Source of the DNA: Anadara kagoshimensis
Lineage: Eukaryota; Mollusca; Bivalvia; Arcoida; Arcidae
DNA: 64,000 bases
Direction of reading: 5' to 3'
Assembly (NCBI GenBank): GCA_021292105.1
Contig: CM037864.1
Coordinates: forward strand, 43,927,816 to 43,991,815
Shown here: positions 47,041-58,085 of the stretch, in pieces
Numbering within the stretch: the first letter of the stretch is position 1
Layout of the letters: each line of letters starts with the position of its first letter
Notes under the pieces: generated by a model
Told to the model about the DNA's origin: nothing
The model's input: the letters and a program-made list of their open reading frames with translations, nothing else
The model's database searches: none
Program-made: the position numbers and the translations under genes

Positions 47041-47714
47041 TTTCAGATGTTATTCAATCAAAAACAAACATACCAAACCATTTTCAACTCTCAACCTCAA
47101 CGTAAAGTAAAATTTTTGGAACTAGCAAATTAAGTTAAACATGTAAACTTCCACCAGAGAAGTGAGACCGGGTGCCCCGGAAGGGTAAGCTCCTTCTGTT
47201 GAGCAAGCTACATTCTCCACGTGTATACTAAACGTTGAGAATATCAGGAACATGGAACTATGGGAGGTTATATATATCCCTGGTAATTTTTGATATAGGG
47301 ACACCATATTTCGCAACAATATATTACGGCGGCGTGGAAGGGCCAAATGAAAAAAAATCTAATTCGTCCGAACGATTTAACTAATTCGTACGAACGATTT
47401 AACTAATTCGTACGAACGAATTAGTAATTTGTACGAACGATTAAACTAATTCGTACGAACGAATTACTAATTCGTCCGAACGAATTACTAATTCGTCCGA
47501 ATGATTTAACTAATTCGTTCGGACGAATTACCCAATTTGATCAGTTTTTCAGTTTATTATAACGTTTCAAATACTTTGCTGTTATCTGTCTCCCTGTCAA
47601 GAATAGTTCACCTACATTAATACGCCACCAGCTACAAGTGAAAGTACAGTATTGTCTCGATATGGGACCTGGGCTTTTAAAGGCCTCGTCCTTAAGACCT
47701 GTGTCTTTCATTTT

Positions 47715-47997
47715 TAAATGACGGGTTCTTGGTAGAGTTCTTGCTCCGTAAGTGGAAGGTCGTGGGTTAGAACCCCAACCCACCACCGAGTCTGACCCAA
47801 GACTTTTAAGTTGGTAGTAATTGTTCTGTCAGCAAGCATTCGGCATTACGAAATGATAGTTACGATTCTTCAAGTCGAATGGGAACTTAAAATAAGCGGT
47901 CCCGTGTCACTTTGGCGTGGCAGTATAAAGAACCCTGCTGAATAATGTCATCAGCATAACACACAGGCAAACTTTTCTGCACCTTTGCCTATATCTA
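47715..47997 (+). mobile_element. SINE inside the left foldback arm
   Basis: Decayed head GGTTCTTGGTAGAGTTCTTG (A-box region) and CGTGGGTTAGAACCCC (B-box region). The body has GAGTCTGACCCAAGACTTTT, GGCATTACGAAATGATAG, GAACTTAAAATAAGCGG, CCCGTGTCACTTTGG and AAAGAACCCTGCTGAATAAT. The 3' domain is cut off after CCTTTGCCTATATCT at the arm boundary. Confidence 0.85.
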
Positions 47998-48219
47998 CCC
48001 AGTTACATTTTTCATCCGGCCGAATTTTTAAGTTTGCAAATCACTAAGTTTACAGATACCGATTGTCCTCAGCGACTTATTGTTTAATTACACCGTTCTT
48101 TGAACATGCACAGTATAATGAATAACATGTTGCGTTAAATAATTCTTGGTTTTTTATTCATTTATTTTCCGATCCCGGGACGGGCCCCACTATTGAGAAA
48201 TGACTGTGGTTTTGCAAAG

Positions 48220-48560
48220 AGTTGAGTTGAGTACATGTTTTACCAGTCAAGAATATTTAACTTATATCGAATCATCGCCAGATGTAGGCAAAGGTGCAGA
48301 AAATTTTGCCGGAGTGTTGTGCTGATGACATTATTCAGCAGGGTTCTTTATCGTGCCACGCCAAAGTGACACGGGACCGCTTATTTTAAGTTCCCGTTCG
48401 AAAGAATCGTAACTATCATTTCGTAATGCCGAGTGCTTGCTGACAGAACAATTACTACCAACTTAAAAGTCTTGGGTCAGACTCGGTGGTGGGTTGGGGT
48501 TCTAACCCACGACCTTCCACTTACGGAGCAAGAACTCTACCAAGAACCCGTCATTTAAAA
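48220..48560 (-). mobile_element. SINE inside the right foldback arm
   Basis: Inverted counterpart of the left-arm SINE, retaining more of the 3' end (GATATAAGTTAAATATTC, GACTGGTAAAAC and a CAACTCAACTC tail at 48220-48235 on the minus strand). Because both arms carry the SINE at the same place, it was present before the inverted duplication formed. Confidence 0.85.
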
Positions 48561-49000
48561 ATGAAAGACACAGGTCTTAAGGACGATGCCTTTAAAAGCC
48601 CAGGTCCCATATCGAGACAATACTGTACTTTCACTTGTAGCTGGTGGCGTACTAATGTAAGTGAACTATTCTTGACAGGGAGAAAGATAACAGTAAAGTA
48701 TTTGAAACGTTATAATAAACTGAAAAACTGATCAAATTGGGTAATTCGTCCGAACGAATTAGTTAAATCGTTCGGACGAATTAGTGTTTCGTTCGTACGA
48801 ATTAGTTAAATCGTTCGTACGAATTACCAATTCGTTCGTACGATTCGTACGAATTAGTTAAATCGTTCGTACGAATTAGATTTTTTTTATTTGGCCCTTC
48901 CACGCCGCCGTAATATATATTGTGATGAGGGCCATAAAACTTTTTGAGGTCCTTGATAAACCTAGGCCTGCAATATTCTTGCTTAAAAATTTTATTTGAA

Positions 49001-49784
49001 AACAATCTTATAAATTGTGTTAAAGTCATCACTACTTTAGTTCATCCCAAAAATATTGAACATATGAAGTCCCCATTCACATACTAATCACCTCATTTTA
49101 CTTTGTCCGTTACAACAGTTATTTTTTATGTTCAAACTTTGTATGGGGTTTTCTATTCGGTTATTTAATTATATCTGATTGTACAGATACTGCATTGAGG
49201 ATTTAAAATATGATATTATATTGTAAAATATAAAAAAAATCACTGTTTATTAACATGTAATTAGTAATATCCATGACGACAACAAAAAGTCACAAAAATA
49301 CTCAGAGAATCAAGTATAATGTTGGAAACTTTCTATCTCCAAACTTACCAGGACATCAATTACGTCAGAAGAAAGTTTTAGTGATATGTTTCATGTACAT
49401 ATCTAATCATCCTTATTTATCCAAACAATGAATGCTCCCACAATAAGCGCATTCTAAAATTCATAATTCATATTTATTGTACAATTACAAGAAAATCTTT
49501 TGGTTCACGGTGATATTTTGAACACTTTGTTTTTTATTCTACGCATAGAAATGTTTGTGATTGTTAAATGATAATTTAAAAAAAGAATGAAAAAGAATTA
49601 TTCAAACATATTGCTTTGACCATTAACAAACAAAACATGTTCTAGTATTTGATATTTTTTTAATTTTAGGTAACTATTAAACTGACCGGAAATGGCGGTT
49701 TAAAGTGCTATAACTTCCATTCCCGTGCAAAGCAAACTCAACTGGTTTCCTTTCCATGGCAATGTAAGTTTTAGCACTATAAAT
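49001..49784. other. AT-rich intergenic sequence
   Basis: Nothing recognised. Confidence 0.45.
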
Positions 49785-49860
49785 CAAAAACAAACATACT
49801 GATCCATGTCTGAATAATAATCCAGCAGCAAAGAAAAACTCTGGAACTCATGCTATTTCT
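49785..49860 (-). repeat. Dispersed repeat family A, copy 15, tail only
   Basis: AAAAACAAACATACTGATCC, ATGTCTGAATAATAATCC and CAGCAGCAAAG match the complement of the family A tail; the rest is missing. Confidence 0.75.
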
Positions 49861-52767
49861 AAACAGTTTAATGATTATATTTACATTTCGCTTATTTAAA
49901 AAACTTATTTTTAATCCGGTGAAATAAATTTAAAACACTGTACATCACTATAGCCATTACTCCTATAAATACTTAAGTATCAATACAATAAAACATCACA
50001 AATGTAAATATTTAATTTTAATAGTCATTCTGGAAAATACTTGACAAATTAAACCACAGCTAATAATGTAAAACAAAATAGCTTACCATCCCTAGTTTGA
50101 TTGGAAATGTTTATTGAATCAGTCGCTATGTAATTTTCAATAGGTCTAAGTGTATTTTAACAATAAATGACTTGGCTCCCTAGCATTCAAGTAATAATGT
50201 ATGCGTTAAAAAAATATACATTTGAAAATTTTCTGAACACCTCCATGTCAAACAGAATTGATTGGAGAAAAAAAATACCCGTACTCTAACACAAAAGTAA
50301 ACTAACACTATTAATGAATAAAAATTGTATGGGGAATTAATAGTTATATAGGAAAAATCAAATAAAATTAAAATAATATTATCATGATTTCCTTGATCAG
50401 ATTGTATTGTTTTAAAACAAGAGGACATACAATTCAAAATAATTTTCCGTTTATGGAGGAAACTTTGTCAATATAAAATAGTTCTCCGCTATAGAACACT
50501 GCAGTCCACATTTACCAGAATGAGTTAATGTTACAGTGTTTCTTTGGATATATATTTTAATGATTTCAAATGGATATGTGTCTCCTTTCTATGTTGTGAT
50601 GAGCTGTGTAGGTACATGTGTATTGTGTTTTAATATCAGTATTTAATGTATGTGTAAATCAGTGCTTTATATATATACATATTGTTCGAATTTCAAGACA
50701 TTTTGGTTGTAAAATCTATCAAATGAATGAAACTATGGGACGCAATTTAACAATATATGTTGAAGTGACATGTGGAGCGATTTGTCCGACTACCATTGGT
50801 ATCACGTCTGATGCCGGTCAAAAGTTAGGATGGAACTCTAACTTAATTTTACATTTATTAGTTTTATTTTATTGTAGATATGTCATTTGCTGATTTTGAA
50901 TGCATTATTTTAATAAAAATTCAAAATCAGCACATGACAGATACATAAAAGTTTGTATTTGAAACATGGAGGTTGTAAAATAATTTAGATGGATAGTACC
51001 GCGACTAAAGCACTCAATATTTTTCTTTTCCATATATTTTTTTTCAATACATTATACATTCTATAATAATCAGATAAACATGATTAATTGTTAACATTGT
51101 TAATCAAAATTATCTGCTGTGTAAATTAAAAAATCTCTCAAAAAATTAATTCAAAGTATTGCTAAAGATGAAATTTTGTAAAACAATTTTTTTAGTCTTT
51201 CTACTTTCTCATGTCAAAATATTTCGATTTTCACAATTTTAGAGCGAGCAACACTAAATATGAATTTAATTCCAAAACGTTCGTCAAGGCTGCAAAATTA
51301 AAACATGTTTAGTTCAGTCATAATTCGAAAATGGAATTTTATTGCACGTTTTGTTTTCTTCCTAATTTTAATAAGTTATCTTGGGTCCCTAATAAAAAGC
51401 TTACGAAATAAAAATTCCGTTGAAATTAGTTTGAGGCAAAATCGTAGGTTGATTGAACTTTATGTGATGCCCGTCTCAAGTCGCGAGTTTTATTGGTATA
51501 AAATGAACTGTTCTCTAAAGTTTGATACGTTTTGCCTTTGACATATGCAGCACAGGCCTGGCGATAGTTTAAACTAAGCTAACGAATTGGAATCGACAGC
51601 TATTTTCAGGTCCCTCCTTAGCAATGACTTGACAGCTTTTCGGCAGTTTCTATTTATCTCTTGGCAGCTTTTCAGTCACAAGCTGTCCTTATCCCAGCCT
51701 CTCGACAGTCGAGTTTTGGTTTCTTTGAGGCGTTAAACTTTTGACAGGTCTGTACCGTAGATGCTCACGTACAACATGTTCTGCTTGACTCTTGCTATTA
51801 CCAAATATAATTTATATGTTATTTGTGTCCTGTAATTCATTATCTAAAAATTAAATACACACATATAAAGTGAAGAAATTAATTTGAATTAAATTTATTG
51901 AATTTATTCATTCTAAAAAACTAAAGTAGAATTATATTTCTCATCGCAATGACATTTTTTCAAAAAGTTTTAAGATACATATCTGTACTTTAATTATAGT
52001 TTTTTTTATTTTCAAACCAATCAAAGTGAAACACATTGGAAACAAAACACCAAAAGAAATTTTCAATTGAATACACAAGTAAATATATAACTTTTTTTCA
52101 AACTTTTTCAGTAACTTCAATGTAATTCTTCCGGTTAAACATATTTCATTACATGTCTCCCCGATTTAAAGTTTACTGAAAAAAATCTAAATTAATTTAC
52201 TTTCCTTGAATATGAATTTTAACAAACCATAAATTGTGAACAGAAACTAATTAAAGTCAAATAAATGACACATAATTTATAAAAATCAAACTATGTAACA
52301 AACACCCACAATTCATTTTCAGAAAGAAAAACTTCATTTTTCTTGAGAGCTGTCGTGCCTATTTGACTTGATGTGAGAATAGTTCGACACTTTGTGTTGT
52401 TGTAATGTTAAGTTGCTTTTGTTTAGCGCTAAATGTTTAGAGGTTCGCTTGAAAGTTGTAAAAGTACACTTGGTATGAGAGTCAGGTCAAGTGTTTCTGA
52501 TCTTATCTGTGACCCGGCGCAAATATGGCCTGTACGCTTTCCCGAAATATCGCAGTAAATTAAACATCGCAAAGCATTAATTACCAGCCAACCATTAGGA
52601 CCCAAAATAAAGTAAAACCACTTTGCGGTTCTTTCTGCGGTTTTCCGGGATCGAGCCGTTTTATAATCGATAGTATTTGCGCTTTTGTTCACAATAAACT
52701 TTCAAGTTTGATAACAGACGCGTGCATATCTCCAATTGTAGGGACCTCGGTGGCCAATTTGCCAAAA
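49861..52767. other. AT-rich intergenic sequence without supported genes
   Basis: No gene recognised. A minus frame at 52429-52692 (87 codons) has a mixed composition (CDISGKRTGHICAGSQIRSE) but matches no family I know. It lies in a patch of higher GC and may be an old repeat. One hairpin element is listed separately. Confidence 0.45.
50881..50940. mobile_element. Short hairpin element (about 60 bp), copy 2
   Basis: Arms TGTCATTTGCTGATTTTGAA and TTCAAAATCAGCACATGACA. Compared with copies 1 and 3, the arms carry GCTGATTTTG in place of GCTACTTTTG, with the matching complementary change on the other side. Confidence 0.7.
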
Positions 52768-53520
52768 ACACTGGTTTGTGGATCCAACCATAAAGAAAAG
52801 CATTAACTTTTTATAGATTACCATAGGCAATAGATGGAGTATTGGGTCAAAACCGCTGGTTTGTGGATCCAACAATAATGAAAAGCATTAACTTTTTATA
52901 GTTTACCATAGGCAATAGATGGAGTATTGGGTAAAAACCGCTGGTTTGTGGATCCAACAATAATGAAAAGCATTAACTTTTTATAGTTTACCATAGGCAA
53001 TAGATGGAGTATTGGGTCAAAACCGCTGGTTTGTGGATCCAACCATAAAGAAAAGCATTAACTTTTTATAGTTTACCATAGGCAATAGATGGAGTATTGG
53101 GTCAAAACCGCTGGTTTGTGGATCCAACAATAATGAAAAGCATTAACTTTTTATAGTTTACCATAGGCAATAGATGGAGTATTGGGTAAAAACCGCTGGT
53201 TTGTGGATCCAACAATAATGAAAAGCATTAACTTTTTATAGTTTACCATAGGCAATAGATGGAGTATTGGGTCAAATCCGCTGGTTTGTGGATCTAACAA
53301 TAATGAAAAGCATTAACTTTTTATAGTTTACCATAGGCAATAGATGGAGTATTGGGTCAAATCCGCTGGTTTGTGGATCTAACAATAATGAAAAGCATTA
53401 CCTTTTTATAGTTTACCACAGGCAATAGATGGAGTATTGGGTCAAAACCGCTGGTTTGTAGATCCAACAATAATGAAAAGCATTAACTTTTTATAGTTTA
53501 CCATAGACAATAAATGGGAC
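52768..53520 (+). repeat. Minisatellite array, 85-bp period, about 9 units
   Basis: Each unit contains CGCTGGTTTGTGGATCCAAC, AAAAGCATTAACTTTTTATA, GTTTACCATAGGCAATAGAT and GGAGTATTGGG. The period was measured as 85 bp (52771 to 52856). Early units alternate AACCATAAAG with AACAATAATG, and GGGTCAAA with GGGTAAAA, in a three-unit pattern of 255 bp. Later units carry GGATCTAAC. Confidence 0.95.
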
Positions 53521-53860
53521 ATTTTGTTGTATGAACTTGTCATATTACCTCTGCTGTAATAGAGCAATGTTAATACAAGATACATCACCAATAATGTGGA
53601 AAATCTAAATTAGTTAGAACATCTGTAATAATATTTAATGCCCAATTGACTTTACCACTATGAGCATAAAACGCAAACAATAAATAAACTTTGTATAAGT
53701 ACAAAATACTATCAGGGTTTTCTAGTAATTTTACCCAATATTTAAGTCATCTTTCTTTGCGTTTGATACAAAGTGGATTACGACCTAATTCGCCATACAA
53801 AACACCATTTGTTGAAGATTTATTTACATTTTTATTATAATTTATTTTTTTTCTTCGCCC
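53521..53860. other. Sequence between the 85-bp array and the LINE relic
   Basis: Possibly the more decayed upstream part of the LINE, but no conserved reverse transcriptase motif could be read. Confidence 0.35.
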
Positions 53861-53864
53861 TAGA

Positions 53865-54420
53865 GAGTTAAAGCTGAAGTTTAGGATTACTTAACCAGCG
53901 CTTTTGATGAAATTAAATGTCAACAGTTTAATTCCATTGAAATTTCTTCAAAGCTTATATTATATAAACAGTTCAAACAATATTTTCAATATAAATGTTA
54001 CTGCTAAATATAAACCAAAAGTTTGTTAACATGCTAGCAAAATTTAGATGTGGTACTAGTAATTTAAAATTTAATGTAGAAACGAGTAGATATACAAGTG
54101 TACCTAGACATTGTAAGATATGTACCGTATGTAATATGAAAATGGCTGAGGATGAGTACCTCTTTTTACTATTGTGTCCAGCATATCGTCAAATATGTGT
54201 ACGATTTTTACCAAACTATTTTAATAGCTGGCCATCGTTATATAAGTTTGATACTTTGCTTAGTTCTTCTAAATGTTTGTTATCAAAATTATCAAAATAC
54301 AAAATATCTTCATTCAGCTTGGAACCATAGAACAGAGATGTTGACAAATAATAATGTTTATTCATAATTATGCTTTTGAATTGTTTTGTTTTGTTTGATG
54401 CTAAGACCAATTTCAATGTT
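53865..54420 (+). pseudogene. 3' end of a non-LTR retrotransposon (LINE) ORF2, degenerate
   Basis: The frame at 53995-54327 has MLAKFRCGTSNLKFNVETSR followed by YTSVPRHC and CKICTVCNMKMAEDEYLFLL, CPAY, FLPNYFNSWPSLYKFD and LSKYK. This order (short basic helix, ETSRY or ETGRY, a Cys-rich CxxC...CNM, EDE-HFL-CP, SWPS) is the usual carboxy end of many invertebrate LINE ORF2 proteins. Upstream, in another frame, IEISSKLILYKQFKQYF (about 53939) fits the preceding segment, showing a frameshift near 53990. Near 54300 the match continues in another frame (KYLHSAWNHRTEML), a second frameshift. The endonuclease and reverse transcriptase core are absent, so this is a 5'-truncated dead copy. I cannot assign the clade. 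Confidence 0.72.
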
Positions 54421-54595
54421 AAAATCCATATAATGCCTTAATTTTCAATATGTTGATTTCGAATAGAATATTACTAAGATAAAAACTCTTAAACTTTGAT
54501 AATTCTATTTCAAAAAAAAGGGTGTTGTATTTTTTTTCTATTCTTTGAAGTTACCGACGTATATTGAATGAAATTTTTATAATACTCATGTAAAA

Positions 54596-54621
54596 TTATT
54601 ATTATTATTATTATTATTATA
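54596..54621. repeat. (TTA)n microsatellite
   Basis: About eight units. It lies about 175 bp after the LINE relic and could be its former tail region. Confidence 0.93.
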
Positions 54622-54624
54622 AGA

Positions 54625-54830
54625 TAAATCATTTTTCGCGAGTAGAAAATTTCGCGTCAAGACCATGTTGGCCTTATTCGCAAATATTTGAATTCGCGTT
54701 TCGAATCTTATTGAATACAACATATATATGTCAATATAGAAATATATGTGTGCTGGAAATATTCGCGTGATAATTAAATTAGAGAATGGAATAAGTCGCC
54801 AATTTACGCGAAAATAAATCTCTATTGTAA
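54625..54830. repeat. Possible dispersed repeat with TCGCG/GCGAA motifs (family C), copy 2
   Basis: TTTTTCGCGAGTAG, ATTTCGCGTCAAGACC, GAATTCGCGTTTCG, ATTCGCGTGATAAT and AATTTACGCGAAAATAAATC, compared with the block at 36684-36870. The similarity is motif-level. Confidence 0.42.
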
Positions 54831-56303
54831 AAAGATTGCTGAGTATAATATTACTTCTTTTGGATATTTATTTGCATTGTGTTCGGTCCCAAATATTGCT
54901 CTTTGTACGAGTGATATGAAGTTTGCTCGTGATCTGTATATATAGGCCACCACCTCTGTCCTCAGCATTGATAAAATGGTGCTTAGTTTTGTTGTTCAGA
55001 ATTTTAAGTAGTTTTTTCAGCAACCATTTAATCTGACAGAAATGTAAAACCCCTAAAAATTTAAACATATATTTTTGGCATTGGAACTATTATATATTTT
55101 AATAATTTTATGAAAAAATTATTTTATAGAATTTTTTAACTGTGGAACTGGTCTACTTTGCATGTACAATGTGTCTTTTTCTCGTCAAATGATACAGTTT
55201 AACAGTTGAGAATCTGAAATGCTTTATTCGATTGAAATAATTTTCAAACATGTACATAAAAACTCCATATATATAAGTATTTATATGTAGTGTCTTTCTC
55301 AGGATAAGTCTCATAAATCAAGCTAATTTAATTAAATTTCTTATTGTCATGATATTACATATTTCTAGTTTTTCCGTTTGAAGCAGTTACTTTACAGGTG
55401 TGCGGTTTCCGTCATTTTATAAATGTGTTTTCTTCTCTAATTATTTTGTATTTGTATATATGTTTTAGTTTTTTATCATCGAATCACAAATAAACGATGT
55501 TCTGGAATTGCTCATTTTGTTTTGATTTCAAGACGTATTCAACAAACAAAGACAAAACTGCCAAAGAGCTTCACATTTCAAAATTATCTTTTTGATTTAT
55601 TCTGCAAAGAACAAGTAATTTTCATATATGCTTTGCAGCTATTCTTTTAAAAATATTTTTTATTTTTCCATTTGATACTAAAAAGTTTTTTAAAACAAAA
55701 AAATCATGATAAATGTATATGGAGTCATTTTTATTGCTCTTTTCTACATTTAATGGTAGTTTTTATCAATCATTACTGAAATTGTGACGTATTCAAATTT
55801 GAAGAGATTTTTTTTATAATTATGAATGGCTGGTATACGTTATAAAGCTTGAGTTTGGTAAAGACTAAGTTTTTCTATGGTTTGGCAATATGTACATGTA
55901 GCTTATTTTTAGAGTTTTTACAATCATCTTTTAACATACATTGACATAAAATTGTCATTTTATATAGCTGAAGGTTGTAGATTTAAATCTCAATCTCAGT
56001 GTTAGATATTATATGTGTTGGTTGTTATTAGAATTTTCTCGCTTTTTTTACGGTAGATGTTTTCTTGTTGTTTTCAAACTACATTGTATTTTAATATAAA
56101 TTACCACAAGAAATATGGTTAACGCAAAAGGCTTTCTATCTCGAGTCTTTTTGCAACATATCTAGTCTGTTACATATGGCAGTTTGCAAAATTATCTGGT
56201 GGTTGTAAGATTATTTTGCCGTTGCAAGTCTATTTGTCCATTTGGCAGTTGCAAGACTATCTAGTCGATTACATTTGGTTGTTAATAATGCCAAATAATC
56301 TAT

Positions 56304-56307
<4 letters not shown>
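54831..56307. other. AT-rich intergenic sequence
   Basis: No gene recognised. T-rich runs are common. Near 56170-56270, a loose repetition of GGCAGTTGCAAGACTATCTA and GTTGCAAGTCTATTTG suggests a small decayed tandem repeat of about 45 bp. Confidence 0.45.
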
Positions 56308-56334
<27 letters not shown>

Positions 56335-56381
56335 CGTGTGCAACATCAACAAGCGTATATATAGAGGTACACACACACATA

Positions 56382-56433
<52 letters not shown>

Positions 56434-56507
56434 ATATATATATATATAATATATATATATATACTTGTTGATGTCACACACACACACACACACACACACA
56501 CTGTGTA
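56308..56507. repeat. Compound microsatellite with inverted organisation: (GA)n, (CA)n, (CT)n, (TA)n, (CA)n
   Basis: GA run at 56308-56334, GTGTGCAACATCAACAAG, a short CA run, CT run at 56384-56430, TA run, then CTTGTTGATGT and a CA run to 56507. GA faces CT, and CAACATCAACAAG faces CTTGTTGATG, so the region can fold into a cruciform. Frames here give RERERE, THTHT and SLSLSL runs and are not genes. Confidence 0.92.
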
Positions 56508-57052
56508 CTACCTACATACTACACCTGTTAGAACAATAACTAACACACAGCTGTTTAATTAAAACAAATGAGTTAATTGTGATGATTTATGTCGTACTAT
56601 AGACGTTTATATGTATGTTACGGGCTTTTAATTAGTGTATCTAAAACCCATGACATTACCACAAAACTTCTGATAATAATCTAATTTGCCAGCTGTTAAT
56701 TATAATTTCGTGACAAACTGAGAGTCGGACACACAAACGCATAAATTAAGTCAAACTTTAATTAAAAAATATTTACATTTATTGTTGCATTATTGCACAT
56801 TTTTTGTTAATTTTTATGATACATTTTCGTCCTTCTATATTTTCATAATCTCAAAAATATTTGAGTATCCACAATTTTGGTCTGAGCACAACTGATAAGG
56901 ATTTTTTTATCCGTTTAGTGATGCAAAATTAAACAGATTAATTAATAATTATGATGACACATTCTGGTGAGCTTATTTTCAGAACGTTTTCTATCTTCTT
57001 CATTTTATTTTGGATTTGTAGAAGTAAAAGTAACATACTCTTAGGAATAGAT
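56508..57052. other. AT-rich intergenic sequence
   Basis: Nothing recognised. Confidence 0.45.
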
Positions 57053-57112
57053 CTGACATGTGCTACTTTTGAATTTTTATAAACTAATGCATTCAAAAGT
57101 AGCACATGACAG
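57053..57112. mobile_element. Short hairpin element (about 60 bp), copy 3
   Basis: Arms CTGACATGTGCTACTTTTGA and TTCAAAAGTAGCACATGACA, with an ATTTTTATAAACTAATGCA loop. The arm sequence equals copy 1. Confidence 0.72.
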
Positions 57113-57261
57113 ACCAGTCCCAATAAAACGCCAGTGAAAACGACTCTGGTTACTAAATTCTAATGCCATCTCATAACTTATTAAACTTTTACAGCAATCT
57201 GTCCTTTAATTAGTTCTCTTCAACATGGATTGTACTGTTTATCACTTACTGATCCCAAATA

Positions 57262-57375
57262 TCACGTGGCGGATGGAGCTAGCTAAACAGGGGGAACTTA
57301 CCCTTCCAGAGCATCCGGCTTCACTTCCCTGACGGAAGTCCACGTGTTTATCTTAGTTACTTGAAACAAATTATA
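57262..57375 (+). repeat. Dispersed repeat family A, copy 16, core only
   Basis: CACGTGGCGGATGGAGCTAG, CTAAACAGGGGGAACTTACC, CTTCCAGAGCATCCGGC, CACTTCCCTGACGGAAG and TCCACGTGTTTATCTTAG. Tail and head are missing. Confidence 0.85.
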
Positions 57376-57692
57376 ACTGGTCCGATTTAGAATGGTTTGG
57401 ATTGACCACTACCAAGAACATGGTTAATTGTTTTGTTTAATTTGTTATTGTCAAGTGTGTGTGTGTGTGTACTTGGCTGAATTTACAGTTGTGTTATGGT
57501 TGTATTGGTTATTTTCAAGGGTAAGCGTTCTTAGTCTCAATAGCTGTTACCAAGTGCATATTATTGTTGTTTCGTGTTCTTTGTCAATTTGATTATTATA
57601 TTAATATTAATTCATTTCATTTCTTGTAATTCAATTTTTAGAAAAAATTTCAACAACAAATCAACAATTTAAACAGCTGTACTTCATCCATT

Positions 57693-58085
57693 TAAGGAAT
57701 GGTTGTAATTTTTTTCTATCTATGGGGTCATAGACAAAATTATATGGTGCACGCGGCATAAAACCGCGAAGCGGTTTATGCATACGCGTGCACCAAATAA
57801 TTTTGTCTATGACCCCATAGATAGAAAAAAAAAATACAATCACTCCTTATAATTAAATTCAAAAATTAGTTCAATATTCAAAACATTCATGTAATCTTTA
57901 AATTATACACATGAAACAAAAAACCAGCGCATTAAAACAAAAAATGGCGCATTAATCTAAAAGCGGAACACAGCTGATTGTCAATGGCAACCGCCGGTAG
58001 CTCTGCACAATATGACGTCAGCTAATATGACGTCAAAAAATTCTGTCTATGGGATCATAGATACAAAAAATTTACAACACTGAAT
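57693..58085. mobile_element. Composite palindromic element: terminal hairpin, body and distal inverted repeat
   Basis: 57693-57849 is a palindrome with arms of about 75 bp (TTCTATCTATGGGGTCATAG, ACAAAATTAT, GGTGCACGCG, GCATAAACCGC-like sequence) around a GAAGCGG turn. A third copy of the end lies at 58043-58085 (CTGTCTATGGGATCATAGAT). The body between contains TGACGTCA palindromes. Same plan as 28311-28768 but unrelated in sequence. Non-coding; the minus-strand frame at 57661-57843 follows the palindrome and is a by-product. Confidence 0.65.

Larger units (their letters stand above)
47327..48910. mobile_element. 1584-bp foldback transposon with SINE-bearing arms
   Basis: The ends read CGGCGGCGTGGAAGGGCCAA inward from both sides. 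The arms (47327-47997 and 48280-48910) are inverted copies of each other over about 630-670 bp, with a spacer of about 280 bp. Outer part of each arm: tandem palindromic AATTCGTACGAACGAATTA motifs. Inner part: TGATCAGTTTTTCAGTTTAT, a unique stretch, then a tRNA-derived SINE. Translating the two arms in the same frame gives 81-residue frames that differ at only a few positions, so the arms are very similar. The frames are not recognisable proteins and run through the SINE head. The flanks are AT-rich (AATATATTA and TAATATATATT), so the target duplication cannot be fixed. Confidence 0.88.
47048..49000 (-). repeat. Dispersed repeat family A, copy 14, split by a foldback element
   Basis: The tail and core lie at 47048-47320 (AAAACAAACATACCAAACCA, AATTAAGTTAAACATGTAAA, CCAGAGAAGTGAGACCGGG, CCCCGGAAGGGTAAG, GGAACATGGAACTATGGG). 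The head resumes at 48921-48990 (GGGCCATAAAACTTTTTGAG, GATAAACCTAGGCCTGCAAT). The 1584-bp element 47327-48910 separates the two parts. Confidence 0.87.

Noticed and set aside
57661-57843. Minus-strand 60-codon frame
   Set aside because: It lies across the palindromic arms of a transposable element and mirrors their sequence.
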